Assembly (NCBI RefSeq): GCF_000019725.1
Contig: NC_010505.1
Location: forward strand, 4,758,001-4,822,000
Direction: 5' to 3'
Source of the DNA: Methylobacterium radiotolerans JCM 2831
Lineage (GTDB): Bacteria; Pseudomonadota; Alphaproteobacteria; Rhizobiales; Beijerinckiaceae
DNA length: 64,000 nt
The notes beneath the pieces were generated by a model that saw only the letters and a list, made by a program, of their open reading frames with translations, was not told the DNA's origin and made no database searches. This document shows, in pieces, positions 8,145 through 16,680 of the stretch. The number at the start of each line of letters is the position of its first letter. Position 1 is the first letter of the stretch. Position numbers and translations under genes: made by a program.

Positions 8145-10412
8145 ATGACCCACACCTCCAGCCCCCAGACCTTCAGCTCCACCGGCCGCGACACCTTCGT
8201 CGGCAGCCCGCGCAGCCGCATCGACGGGCCCGCCAAGGTCACCGGCCTCGCCAAGTACGCGGGCGAGTTCGCCGCGCCCGACCTCGCCTACGGCTTCGTG
8301 GTGTCGAGTTCGATCGCCAAGGGCCGGATCACCGGCATCGACTCCGCCGAGGCCGAGGCGGTGCCGGGCGTCCTCACGGTGCTCACCCACGAGAACCGGC
8401 CGCGCACCGCGTGGCGGGACAAGAACTTCCAGGACCAGGTGGCGCCCCCCGGCTCGCCGTTCCGCGCCCTCTACGACGACCTGATCGTGTTCAGCGGTCA
8501 GCCGGTCGCCCTGGTGGTGGCGGAGGATTTCGAGACGGCGCGCTACGCCGCGTCCCTCGTCCGCGTGAGCTACGCGATGGAGGAGCCCGGGACCGACCTG
8601 GAGGCCCTGCGCGGCACCGCCTACGACCCGCCCTACAAGCGCACGGGCATCAAGCCGCCGCCGGAGCCCTGGGGCGACGCCGACACGGCGTTCGGCAGCG
8701 CGCCGGTCCGCGTGCAGGGCGCCTACAGCCTCGCCGACGAGCACCACAACCCGATGGAGCCGCACGCCTCCACCGTGGTGGTCGAGCAGGACGGCACCTA
8801 CACGGTCTACGACAAGATCCAGGGCGTCTCGAACAGCCACCAGTACCTCACCAACGTCTTCGGCCTGAAGCCCGATCAGGTGCGGGTGCTCAACCCCTAT
8901 CTCGGCGGCGGCTTCGGCTCGGGCCTGCGCCCGCAGTACCAGCTGTTCCTGGCGATGCTGGCCGCCCAGGAGCTGAAGCGCTCCGTGCGCGTGACCCTGA
9001 CCCGCGACCAGTTGTGGAGCTTCACCTACCGGTCCGAGGCGCTGCAGACGATCGCGCTCGGTGCCGCGCCGGACGGGACGCTGACGGCCCTCCGCCACGA
9101 CGCGGTCCAGGGCACCTCGCAGTACGAGGATTACCAGGAGGTCGTCGTCAACTGGTCGGGTGTCCTCTACCGGTGCGACAACGTCGCCCTGGGCTACCGG
9201 CTGGTGAAGCTCGACACGCCGACGCCCGGCGACATGCGCGCGCCCGGCGCGGTGACCGGCGTCTTCGCGATCGAGACCGCGATGGACGAGCTCGCCTACG
9301 CGACCGGGCTCGACCCGATCGACCTGCGGCTGAAGAACTACGCCGAGTCCGACGCCACCGCCGAGGGCAAGCCGTTCGGCTCGAAGGAGCTGAAGAGCTG
9401 CTTCCGGCAGGGCGCCGAGCGGTTTGGCTGGGCGAGGCGCAGCCCCGAGCCCCGCTCCATGCGCGACGGCCGGGAACTCGTCGGCTGGGGGGTGGCCACC
9501 GGCATCTGGGAATCGATGATGATGCAGTCGAGCGCCATCGCGACCCTGACGCCGGACGGCCGCCTGACCGTCGGCAACTCCACCGGCGACATCGGCACCG
9601 GCACCTACACGATCCTGACGCAGATCGCGGCCGACACGCTCGGCCTGCCGATGGACGCGGTGACGACCAAGCTCGGCGACACCCGCCTGCCGGAGGCCCC
9701 GGTCGCCGGCGGCTCGTGGACCGCCGCCTCCTCGGGCACCGCCGTGATGAAGGCCTGCCGCAACGTCGGCGCGCAGGTGTTCAAGCTCGCCCGCGCCATG
9801 GAGAACTCGCCGCTCGCCAACGTCGACTTCGACCGGGCCGTGTTCGCGGACGGCCGCATCGCGGTCGCGGGCGACCCGGGCCGCAGCGTCGCGCTGGTGG
9901 ATGTCCTGCAGGCGGCCGGCGTCGACAAGGTGGAGGCCGTCGAGGAGGCCGGGCCCGACAAGGACTTCAATCAGAAATACGAAGCCTACACCCACTCGGC
10001 GATCTTCGCCGAGGTGAAGGTCGACGAGGAGCTGGGCCAGGTCCGGGTCACCCGCATCGTCTCGGCGATCGCGGCCGGCAAGGTGCTGAACCCGAAGACG
10101 GCGCGCAGCCAGATCCTCGGCGGCGTGGTGATGGGGATCGGCTCGGCGCTCGAGGAGGAGTCGATGCTCGACCACCGCATCGGCCGGTTCATGAACCACA
10201 ATCTCGGCGAGTACCACGTGCCCGTCCACGCCGACATCTACGACATCGACGTGATCTTCGTGGAGGAGGAGGACAAGGCGAACCCGCTGGGCGTGAAGGG
10301 GCTCGGCGAGATCGGCATCGTCGGCACCGCGGCGGCGATCGCCAACGCGGTCTTCCACGCCACCGGCAGGCGGGTGCGCGACCTGCCGATCACCGTCGAC
10401 AAGCTCCTGTGA
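8145..10412 (+). CDS. Aldehyde oxidoreductase molybdenum-cofactor-binding subunit (PaoC/YagR-like)
   Basis: The 755-residue catalytic subunit of a xanthine-dehydrogenase-family molybdoenzyme. It starts with the family's SRIDGPAKVTGLAKYAGEF and contains the molybdopterin-binding stretches (NPYLGGGFG, MRAPGAVTG) plus the catalytic glutamate region near the end (KGLGEIGIVGTAAAIANAV). With the two upstream genes it forms an alpha-beta-gamma enzyme that hydroxylates aldehydes or N-heterocycles, passing electrons through FeS and FAD. No XdhC/PaoD-type maturation gene is in the window. The substrate is unknown. Confidence 0.93.
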   Translation: MTHTSSPQTFSSTGRDTFVGSPRSRIDGPAKVTGLAKYAGEFAAPDLAYGFVVSSSIAKGRITGIDSAEAEAVPGVLTVLTHENRPRTAWRDKNFQDQVAPPGSPFRALYDDLIVFSGQPVALVVAEDFETARYAASLVRVSYAMEEPGTDLEALRGTAYDPPYKRTGIKPPPEPWGDADTAFGSAPVRVQGAYSLADEHHNPMEPHASTVVVEQDGTYTVYDKIQGVSNSHQYLTNVFGLKPDQVRVLNPYLGGGFGSGLRPQYQLFLAMLAAQELKRSVRVTLTRDQLWSFTYRSEALQTIALGAAPDGTLTALRHDAVQGTSQYEDYQEVVVNWSGVLYRCDNVALGYRLVKLDTPTPGDMRAPGAVTGVFAIETAMDELAYATGLDPIDLRLKNYAESDATAEGKPFGSKELKSCFRQGAERFGWARRSPEPRSMRDGRELVGWGVATGIWESMMMQSSAIATLTPDGRLTVGNSTGDIGTGTYTILTQIAADTLGLPMDAVTTKLGDTRLPEAPVAGGSWTAASSGTAVMKACRNVGAQVFKLARAMENSPLANVDFDRAVFADGRIAVAGDPGRSVALVDVLQAAGVDKVEAVEEAGPDKDFNQKYEAYTHSAIFAEVKVDEELGQVRVTRIVSAIAAGKVLNPKTARSQILGGVVMGIGSALEEESMLDHRIGRFMNHNLGEYHVPVHADIYDIDVIFVEEEDKANPLGVKGLGEIGIVGTAAAIANAVFHATGRRVRDLPITVDKLL

Positions 10413-10547
10413 GCGGCGAATGTTTCACAGGAAACATTGACGGTTCGGCAAGGAGTCGGACGCGGGCGCGCCGCCGCGCTGAATCGCTCCGCGCGCGAGG
10501 ACGGTGATGCGCCCGCGCGCTGCCCTGAGAACCGACACGGGATCGCG

Positions 10548-10985
10548 GTGAGCCCCCTGCTGGAATCCTGGCGCTTCTGGGCGCTCGCCGCCGCCGGCTT
10601 CGCGGCGCTGACCGCGATCCTCGCCAAGGTCGGGGTCGCGGGCGTGCCGTCGGACGTCGCGACCTTCGTGCGCACCGCGGTGATCCTGGTCTTCGCGGGC
10701 GCGATCGTGGTCGTCTCCGGGCAGGCGGGCGGCCTCGCGCAGGTCACCGGCCGGAGCCTCGCCTTCCTCATCCTGTCGGGGCTCGCCACCGGGGCGTCGT
10801 GGCTCTGCTACTTCCGCGCCCTGTCGCTGGGCGACGCCGCCCGCGTCGCGCCGCTCGACAAGCTCAGCGTCGTGCTGGTGGCGATCCTCGGCGCCACCCT
10901 GCTCGGCGAGACCCTCAGCCTCGCCGCCTGGGCCGGGGTCGCGCTGATCGCGGCGGGCGCGGCCCTCGTCGCCTCCGGACTGTGA
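10548..10985 (+). CDS. Half-size EamA-family (DMT) membrane transporter
   Basis: About 145 residues with roughly five hydrophobic segments making one EamA repeat; such half-size members work as dimers. The motif near the end of the repeat (FRALSLGDAARVAPLDKLSVVLVAILGATLLGE) is typical of the family. The frame is open to TTG 10437, but the hydrophobic protein begins at GTG 10548 (VSPLLESWRFWALAAAGFAAL), which was chosen. Substrate unknown. It follows the oxidoreductase operon by 135 bp, so it may or may not be co-transcribed. Confidence 0.82.
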   Translation: MSPLLESWRFWALAAAGFAALTAILAKVGVAGVPSDVATFVRTAVILVFAGAIVVVSGQAGGLAQVTGRSLAFLILSGLATGASWLCYFRALSLGDAARVAPLDKLSVVLVAILGATLLGETLSLAAWAGVALIAAGAALVASGL

Positions 10986-11060
10986 GATCATGCGCGCTGG
11001 CGCACCGATCCCTTAACGCGATGCGCGCATCCTGCGGTTGCCTCGCGAAAGGGGACCGTC

Positions 11061-11228
11061 ATGGAATGGGTTTATCGCGGCTTCGAGACCTCGCTTCTCG
11101 GTCTCGCCCTCTGTCTCGGGCTCGGCGCCTGCCTGACACTCGGCACCGGGCTCGGCACCGGACATGCACCGGCCGGAACGCTCTCCGTCACCCTGCCGAT
11201 GCTCACGGTGACCGCCCCCGCGCCCTGA
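11061..11228 (+). CDS. Predicted 55-residue membrane protein
   Basis: A short frame reading MEWVYRGFETSLLGLALCLG and onward, with one hydrophobic helix rich in Gly and Leu (about residues 11-33) and a polar tail ending in TVTAPAP. AAAGGGG lies about 6 bases before the ATG, a good ribosome-binding site, and the gap between the EamA and GST genes holds no other gene. I do not recognise it. It could be a small single-span protein. Confidence 0.45.
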   Translation: MEWVYRGFETSLLGLALCLGLGACLTLGTGLGTGHAPAGTLSVTLPMLTVTAPAP

Positions 11229-11253
11229 GGCGCGGGACCGGTCCGCGGTGGTG

Positions 11254-11934
11254 TCAGGCGGCGCCCTGCACGGCGCGGAACATGAAGCTCCGCGCCTCGG
11301 CGTCCATCTCCGCCTTGAAGGCGTGGCGGCCCTTCAGCGCCTCGGCGGCCTGGGCGGCCGGCCGCGCGTTGAGCGCGTCGAGGTGGCGCTTGACGTTGGG
11401 CAGGTCCCCGAAGGCGCCCTCGCCGAGGATGAAGGGCACCATCCGGGCCCAGCCCCAGACCGCCATGTCGACGATCGTGTAGGTGTCGCCCAGCACGTAG
11501 GTGCGGTCGGCGAGGCGCTGGTCGAGGATGCCCCAGTGCCGGCGCGCCTCGAAGGTGTAGCGCTCGGTGGCGTAGGCACCCCCGTCCTGCGCGAAGTGGC
11601 GGAAATGCACGCACTGGCCGGAGAACGGCCCGATGCCGGTCGCCACGAACATCAGCCAGGACAGCATCTCGCCGCGGACGGGCTCGCCCTCCGGCAGGAA
11701 CCGGCCGGTCTTGCCCGCCAGGTACATCAGGATCGCGTTCGAATCGAACACGGTCACGTCGCCGTCGACGATCGCCGGCACCTTCCCGTTCGGATTGACG
11801 GCCGTGTAGGCCGGATCGAACTGCTCGCCCTTGCGGGTATCGACCGGCACCGGCTCGTAGGGCAGCCCCATCTCCTCGAGGCAGAGGGCGACCTTCATGG
11901 GGTTGGGGCTGAGATTGTAGAAGAATCGAATCAC
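11254..11934 (-). CDS. Glutathione S-transferase family protein
   Basis: 226 residues with an N-terminal thioredoxin-like domain (IRFFYNLSPNPMKVALCLEEMGLPYE) containing the cis-proline and glutathione-binding region (NPNGKVPAIVDGDVTVFDSNAI) and an all-helical C-terminal domain with the conserved folding motif TIVDMAVWGWA. The start is GTG 11934, because GGGAGAG is 6 bases upstream and the family begins there; the frame extends to 11985 without similarity. It presumably conjugates or reduces electrophiles. It faces away from the small membrane-protein gene. Confidence 0.9.
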   Translation of the reverse strand: MIRFFYNLSPNPMKVALCLEEMGLPYEPVPVDTRKGEQFDPAYTAVNPNGKVPAIVDGDVTVFDSNAILMYLAGKTGRFLPEGEPVRGEMLSWLMFVATGIGPFSGQCVHFRHFAQDGGAYATERYTFEARRHWGILDQRLADRTYVLGDTYTIVDMAVWGWARMVPFILGEGAFGDLPNVKRHLDALNARPAAQAAEALKGRHAFKAEMDAEARSFMFRAVQGAA

Positions 11935-12007
11935 CGCGCTCTCCCTGAACGACGCGGGCAGGATGTCCGGGCCCCGCGCCGGCACAAGGCGCGGGCGCGC
12001 AGGGCGG

Positions 12008-13492
12008 CTATTCCACGACGATCTTGTAGCCGCGTCCCGGCACCAGCGCGGCGCCCCGCTCCAGCCCGTTGAGGACGAGGAACCGGTCGAGCGCCCGGTC
12101 GGGCACCGCCATGCGGCGGGCGAGGTCCTCGGCGCTGGTCGAGGCGGCCTGGACCACCTGCAGCCGCAGGGGGCGCAGGACCGCCTCGTCGGGCGCGACC
12201 GCGACCAGGGTCGCGGTCCAGCGGCGGAAGGCCGGGTCGGGGTCGGTGGCGCCCTTGGCGGCCATGATCATCCGGTAGGTCGAGTCCCCGATCCGGATGG
12301 CCGCGAGGCGGAAGGTCCACTCCTTCCCCCGCGACAGCGCGAAGGCCGCCGGGTGGCCGGCGACGTCCCGGGTCTCGAAGCCGGCCGGGTCGAAGGCGTC
12401 GTTCCAGCTCGCCTTGAGCACCGCCTCGAGGGGCTGGCCGTCCTTCGCCTCGATCTGATCGAACAGCAGGCGCCGGCCGCCGTCCTGGGTGGTCCCGAGC
12501 ACCGCCGAGCGGGTGTTCTCCAGGGTGAAGCCCTCCGGCACCTCGAAGGCGATGCCGAGGCCGGGATGGATGAAGCGGTGCCCGCGCACCGCGCCGTCGC
12601 GCGGGTTGTCGCCGTAGGCGAGCCCGTCCACCGCCGCGAGGTAGGCGGCGCGGTCGTCGGTGCCGATGCCCGGCGCGCCGATGCGGCGGGCCGCCCGGGT
12701 GACCTGATTGATGCGCTCGGCCGTGCCCGGGTGGGTCGCCAGCATGTCGGGCGCGCCGGCGCTGCCGGACTTCAGCCCCGTCGAGCGGTTGAGCGCGGCG
12801 AGGAAGCGCCCGGCCGCGAACGGATCGTAGCCGGCCTTGGCGAGGGTGCGCACGCCGGTGGCGTCGGCCTCCAGCTCCTGCTCGCGGGAGAACCGGGCGA
12901 GCGCGAAGCGCGACTGGCTCTGCAGCTGCGCGCCGGTATCGGGGTCGTTCAGCACGTCGGCCACGACGCGGCTGACGAGCGCCGAGCGCAGCTCGAGCTC
13001 GCTGCGGGCGGTGGCGTGGTTGAGGGTCACGTGGGCCATCTCGTGGGCCAGCACGGCCGCCACCTCGGAGGTGTCGCTCGCCAGGGCCACGAGGCCGCGG
13101 GTGACGTAGAGCCGCCCGTTCGGCAGCGCGAAGGCGTTGACCACCGGCGAGTCGAGGAGCGTCACCGTGTAGGCCTGGTCGGGCCGGTCGCTCGCCTTCA
13201 CGAGGCGGTCGGTCACCTCGGTCAGCATCCGCGTGACGTTGGGGGCCCGGGCCTCGCCCCCGAAGGAGGCCACGAGCTTGAGGTGGTCGGCATCCGCGGC
13301 GCGCTCGCGGCCGGTGGTGCGCGGCGCCTCCGCGGGCACCCGCACCACGGCCGGCCGCACGGTCGCCTCGGTCTGGTCGGCGACGCAGGCGCCGAGCAGC
13401 AGGGCGAGGCCGCCCAGCGCCGCCGCGCCGAGGGCGCGCCGGCCCGCCGCGCGGGTCCGCCCCGCGATGATGTGCCCCGTGATCCCGCCCAT
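12008..13492 (-). CDS. M48-family zinc metalloprotease, lipoprotein, with C-terminal LysM-like region
   Basis: 494 residues. The N-terminal signal ends in a lipobox (ALLLGAC, Cys near residue 31), so the mature protein should be anchored in the cell envelope. The zinc site VLAHEMAHVTLNH and the downstream glutamate ligand in SREQELEADATG define an M48 peptidase of the BepA/YfgC group, involved in outer-membrane protein quality control. The last 50 residues (VVQAASTSAEDLARRMAV to PGRGYKIVVE) look like a LysM-type domain. It begins 5 bp after the stop of the nuclease-like gene, so the two are probably co-transcribed. Confidence 0.9.
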   Translation of the reverse strand: MGGITGHIIAGRTRAAGRRALGAAALGGLALLLGACVADQTEATVRPAVVRVPAEAPRTTGRERAADADHLKLVASFGGEARAPNVTRMLTEVTDRLVKASDRPDQAYTVTLLDSPVVNAFALPNGRLYVTRGLVALASDTSEVAAVLAHEMAHVTLNHATARSELELRSALVSRVVADVLNDPDTGAQLQSQSRFALARFSREQELEADATGVRTLAKAGYDPFAAGRFLAALNRSTGLKSGSAGAPDMLATHPGTAERINQVTRAARRIGAPGIGTDDRAAYLAAVDGLAYGDNPRDGAVRGHRFIHPGLGIAFEVPEGFTLENTRSAVLGTTQDGGRRLLFDQIEAKDGQPLEAVLKASWNDAFDPAGFETRDVAGHPAAFALSRGKEWTFRLAAIRIGDSTYRMIMAAKGATDPDPAFRRWTATLVAVAPDEAVLRPLRLQVVQAASTSAEDLARRMAVPDRALDRFLVLNGLERGAALVPGRGYKIVVE

Positions 13493-13497
13493 CGCGA

Positions 13498-14343
13498 TCA
13501 GCGCCGCAATCCCCGTTCCCCGTCCGAATCGGCCTCCGGCCGGTCCGTCTCCCCGAGCGTCTCGAGCCCGTCGAGGGCGACCTCCAGGGTCGGGCCGCGC
13601 CGGACCTCCAGGAGGCCGCGCACCCGCACGCGCCGGCCTTCGAGCGAGGCCGCACTCAAACCACGGGCGCGCATCATTCGCCAAGTGCGTTTCGATACCG
13701 TCACCGTGAGGCCGTCCGTGCCGCGGGCCGCGAAATCGAGATAGGTGCGCGCGCCGCGCTCGCCGACGTGGCGGATCCGGCCCTCCGCGACGACGAAGCG
13801 CCCGGCCCGCGCCCGGAGCGCCGGACCGTCCCGCGCCGCCGGGAGCGCGACGCTCCAGAGACCGAGCCCGCGCGCCCGGGCGGCCGCCTCCACGAGGCGC
13901 AGGCCGGGCCGGCAGAGCGAATCGGCCTCGTTCGCGTCCGCGAAGGCGAGCCCGGCCGCGATGAGGCCGCCCGCCAGGTCCGCGTCGTCCTCCGCGGCCA
14001 GGAGATCGGCCCGCACGCGATCCCACCGGTCGGGCTGCCCGCGGGGAACCACCGTGACGCGGGCGCCCCGCCGGGCCTCGAGCCAGGCCAGCGCCGCGGC
14101 TTCGGCCTCCGGCGCGTCCGGCCAGCGCAGCGAGTCCAACACCGCGCGGAGGCCCGAGACCAGGCGGATCTCGCCCCGGGGCCCGATCCCGGCCACGACC
14201 TCGTCGCGCGCCGGCCCGGTCGCGCAGTCGGACGGGCCGGCCCCCGGCGCGGCGCGTGCCGGACGAATCGGCACCGCGGCGAGCGACGCCGCCATCAGGG
14301 CCGCCAGCGAGGCTGCCAGCATGACCGCCGCGCTCCCGCGCAT
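13498..14343 (-). CDS. Secreted thermonuclease-like (SNase-fold) protein
   Basis: 281 residues with a clear signal peptide (MRGSAAVMLAASLAALMAAS, cleavage near ARAAP). The middle part (VRADLLAAEDDADLAGGLIAAGLAFAD ... ARARGLGLW) matches the second half of staphylococcal-nuclease-like domains, where YADLQ..LV..GLA and A...GLW motifs occur. The early catalytic arginine/aspartate motifs are weak, so nuclease activity is doubtful. The C-terminus resembles an OB-type fold (VVAEGRIRHVGERGARTYLDF). GGGGGAA lies 6 bases before ATG 14343. Confidence 0.7.
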   Translation of the reverse strand: MRGSAAVMLAASLAALMAASLAAVPIRPARAAPGAGPSDCATGPARDEVVAGIGPRGEIRLVSGLRAVLDSLRWPDAPEAEAAALAWLEARRGARVTVVPRGQPDRWDRVRADLLAAEDDADLAGGLIAAGLAFADANEADSLCRPGLRLVEAAARARGLGLWSVALPAARDGPALRARAGRFVVAEGRIRHVGERGARTYLDFAARGTDGLTVTVSKRTWRMMRARGLSAASLEGRRVRVRGLLEVRRGPTLEVALDGLETLGETDRPEADSDGERGLRR

Positions 14344-14395
14344 CGATTCCCCCGAGATCGCAGGCCCCGACACCGCGCCACTCCACCGGGCGCGG

Positions 14396-14424
14396 TTGGC
14401 CTCGGCCGGCGAGAATGCTATGGA
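14396..14424 (+). promoter_or_regulatory. Candidate promoter of tRNA-Arg
   Basis: TTGGCC (14396-14401) and TATGGA (14419-14424) are separated by 17 bases and would start transcription near 14430, a few bases before the mature tRNA 5' end at 14435. They lie in the 91-bp gap to the divergent nuclease-like gene. Confidence 0.5.
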
Positions 14425-14434
14425 GCGCGCGGTC

Positions 14435-14776
14435 GTCTCCGTAGCTCAGCTGGACAGAGCACAGGTTTCCTAGAAGCTTCAATTGGGCGTCGCGCCGGGA
14501 AACCGCGCGGCGGATCCGCTCAAAGTCGGGGAAAGCTTCCGGCATCGACGCGCCGCCGTCCGATGCTCTGCCGATCCCGAGCCAAGCCCGCGCGGCGCCC
14601 CGGCGTTCTGCGGGAAGGTGTAGAGACTAGACGGGCGGCACCTAACGGTCGGATGCAATCCGGCCCACGGTGAAGGGATAGTCCAGGCCACGAACGCGGA
14701 CCTTCGGGACGCGGCGGCGAAAGCCGAAGTGGTATGAAACCTGGGGTCGCAGGTTCGAGCCCTGCCGGGGACACCA
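14435..14776 (+). tRNA. tRNA-Arg(CCU), split by a group I intron
   Basis: Exon 1 (14435-14471) gives acceptor strand GTCTCCG, D-stem GCTC/GAGC, anticodon stem CAGGT and loop TTCCT ending with the anticodon CCT (14469-14471). Exon 2 (14737-14776) gives the rest of the loop (AA), stem ACCTG, T-arm GCAGG-TTCGAGC-CCTGC, acceptor CGGGGAC, discriminator A and an encoded CCA. The exons join into a normal 77-nt tRNA with all stems paired. Everything between is the intron. It would read AGG codons. Confidence 0.95.
14472..14736 (+). other. Group I self-splicing intron in the tRNA-Arg anticodon loop
   Basis: 265 nt, no open frame of its own. The 5' exon ends in U and the intron ends in G, as group I splicing requires. 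P1 can form as CCU|AG with UUGGG, giving the U.G pair at the splice site. The core is recognisable: GCCGGGAAACCGCGCGGC (P2), GTAGAGACTAGACGG with GACTA at 14625-14629 pairing with TAGTC at 14679-14683 (P7), GGCACCTAA, and GGTGAAGGGATAGTCC. The pattern is that of the small Azoarcus/Agrobacterium tRNA introns; Agrobacterium has one in this same tRNA. Confidence 0.93.
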
Positions 14777-14917
14777 AGTTGTCTCATCTCGCAGATCTCG
14801 CGGTTGCAGAGCCGTGAGCAAATCGTCCACCACGTCGGGCGCCTGCCGGTGACAAGTACCGAGGGCCGCGCTAAGCTTTGCCGCCAGGATTCATGGCGGG
14901 GGGTGGACGAGCACTTC

Positions 14918-15325
14918 ATGGCGGGCCAGAAGACCGATCAGCGCGACGTCTATGTCGGGCAACGCATCGCCGAGCAGCGCCGGAAGGCATCGCTCACACA
15001 GCGCCGCGTCGCGCAGAGCTTCGGTATGTCTGCAGCTCAGCTCCAGAAATACGAGAAGGGTACCAACCGGATCAGCGCCGTCCATCTCGATATCTTCTCG
15101 CGGATGACCGGCGTGCCGATGGATTACTTCTTCAAAGGAATGCCCCGGAACGATGACTTCATCGCCCCGGGCTTCAGCGAGCGCGAGCAGTCCACCCTGT
15201 CGGAAGCCGGGTTGAAGGGGTTGGCGGAAGTCGTGGGCCGCCACATCACCGAGAACTTCTCCGAGGAGGCGCGCCGCGACGTGGCCGACGCGATCCGGGC
15301 GCTCGAGAGCAAGCTCGGCGGCTGA
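14918..15325 (+). CDS. XRE-family helix-turn-helix regulator
   Basis: 135 residues. The N-terminal HTH reads VGQRIAEQRRKASLTQRRVAQSFGMSAAQLQKYEKG and continues NRISAVHLDIFSRMTGVPMDYFF, the Cro/C1-type DNA-binding domain. The C-terminal half is acidic and helical (LAEVVGRHITENFSEEARRDVADAIRALESKL). The start was placed at ATG 14918; GTG 14903 and an upstream frame to 14804 are alternatives. It lies just downstream of the split tRNA and 176 bp before metK on the same strand. Such regulators sit before metK in other alphaproteobacteria, so it may control methionine/SAM genes, but that is inference. Confidence 0.88.
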   Translation: MAGQKTDQRDVYVGQRIAEQRRKASLTQRRVAQSFGMSAAQLQKYEKGTNRISAVHLDIFSRMTGVPMDYFFKGMPRNDDFIAPGFSEREQSTLSEAGLKGLAEVVGRHITENFSEEARRDVADAIRALESKLGG

Positions 15326-15501
15326 GCCGGCGGCGATCCCCGCGGGCCGGTTCGATCGTTCTTCCGGTCGCTTCGTCCGTTATAGCGGATCCGTTCGTTC
15401 CTCCATCTTGACCGCCTCCCGGTCGGGTGCGAGAACCCCGGCCCCATGAAGGGTCAAACGCCGCGATCGCGACGGCGTACCTCTGCAGCCGAGGCCGTCC
15501 G

Positions 15502-16680
15502 ATGCCGCGTTCCAACTACCTGTTCACCAGCGAGTCCGTGTCCGAGGGACACCCCGACAAGGTCTGCGACAGGATCTCGGACACCGTGGTCGACGCCTAC
15601 CTCGCGGCGATGCCGGAGGCGCGGCTCGGCGTCGAGACGCTCGCCACGACCAACCGCATCGTCATCGCCGGCGAGGTGCGCGGACCCGATTCGGTGACCT
15701 TCAAGGACCTCGAGGCCCTTACCCGCGAGGCCGTGAAGGACATCGGCTACGAGCAGTCGGGCTTCCACTGGAAGAACAACGACGTCGCGATCCACCTGCA
15801 CGCCCAGTCGGCCGACATCGCCCAGGGCGTGGACGCGGCCGGCAACAAGGACGAGGGCGCGGGCGACCAGGGCATCATGTTCGGCTACGCCGCCGACGAG
15901 ACGCCCGAGCTGATGCCGGCGCCGATCTTCTACGCCCACAAGATCCTCAAGGACCTCGCCGACGCCCGCAAGGCGAGGCAGGGCGACGCCGCCAAGCTCG
16001 GCCCCGACGCCAAGAGCCAGGTTACGGTCCGCTACGAGAACGGCCGCCCGGTCGAGGTCACCCAGATCGTGCTGTCGACCCAGCACCTCGACGAGTCCCT
16101 CGACTCCGCGGACGTGCGCGCCATCGTCGAGCCCTACATCCTGAAGGCGCTGCCGCAGGGCTGGGTCAACGAGGGCACGGTCTGGCACGTGAACCCGACC
16201 GGCAAGTTCGTGATCGGCGGCCCGGACGGCGACGCCGGCCTCACCGGCCGCAAGATCATCGTCGACACCTACGGCGGCGCGGCCCCGCACGGCGGCGGCG
16301 CGTTCTCCGGCAAGGACCCGACGAAGGTCGACCGCTCGGCGGCCTACGCGGCGCGCTACCTCGCCAAGAACGTGGTGGCCGCGGGCCTCGCCAGCCGCGC
16401 CACGATCCAGCTCGCCTACGCGATCGGCGTCTCGAAGCCGCTCTCGATCTACGTGGACCTGCACGGCACCGGCACGGTCGACGAGGCCAAGCTCGAGGCC
16501 GTGCTGATGGACGCCATGGACCTGTCGCCCCGCGGCATCCGTACGGCGCTCAGCCTGAACAAGCCGATCTACGCGCGCACCTCGGCCTACGGCCATTTCG
16601 GCCGCGCCCCCGAGGCCGACGGCGGCTTCTCGTGGGAGCGCACCGACCTCGCCGGCAAGCTGAAGTCGGCGCTGGCCTGA
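15502..16680 (+). CDS. metK: S-adenosylmethionine synthetase
   Basis: 392 residues, normal length. It makes S-adenosylmethionine from methionine and ATP in the cytosol. It begins [23 protein letters not shown], contains the signature [12 protein letters not shown] and the phosphate-binding loop [23 protein letters not shown]. The start at 15502 has GAGG about 8 bases upstream; the longer frame from 15427 covers an untranslated leader. The 176-bp leader contains a hairpin (ACGCCG, 9-base loop, CGGCGT at about 15462-15482) but no SAM riboswitch that I recognise. Confidence 0.97.
   Translation: MPRSNYLFTSESVSEGHPDKVCDRISDTVVDAYLAAMPEARLGVETLATTNRIVIAGEVRGPDSVTFKDLEALTREAVKDIGYEQSGFHWKNNDVAIHLHAQSADIAQGVDAAGNKDEGAGDQGIMFGYAADETPELMPAPIFYAHKILKDLADARKARQGDAAKLGPDAKSQVTVRYENGRPVEVTQIVLSTQHLDESLDSADVRAIVEPYILKALPQGWVNEGTVWHVNPTGKFVIGGPDGDAGLTGRKIIVDTYGGAAPHGGGAFSGKDPTKVDRSAAYAARYLAKNVVAAGLASRATIQLAYAIGVSKPLSIYVDLHGTGTVDEAKLEAVLMDAMDLSPRGIRTALSLNKPIYARTSAYGHFGRAPEADGGFSWERTDLAGKLKSALA

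Noticed and set aside
7827..10358. 843-residue minus-strand open frame
   Set aside because: It is antisense to the molybdenum subunit, has composition-driven Arg/Gly/Ala content and no family motif.
14479..14919. Minus-strand open frame containing GRARTCDPRF and a second one with RQGSNLRPQ
   Set aside because: These are the well-known spurious peptides produced by translating the antisense of a tRNA 3' end; the DNA is the second exon of the split tRNA-Arg.
14435..15325. Integrated element at tRNA-Arg (tRNA plus XRE regulator)
   Set aside because: There is no integrase, no repeat of the tRNA 3' end nearby, and metK and trmB follow in ordinary order; the regulator looks like a resident gene.
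15326..15501. SAM-II or SAM/SAH riboswitch before metK
   Set aside because: I looked for the conserved blocks of these motifs and did not find them; only a GC-rich hairpin is visible.
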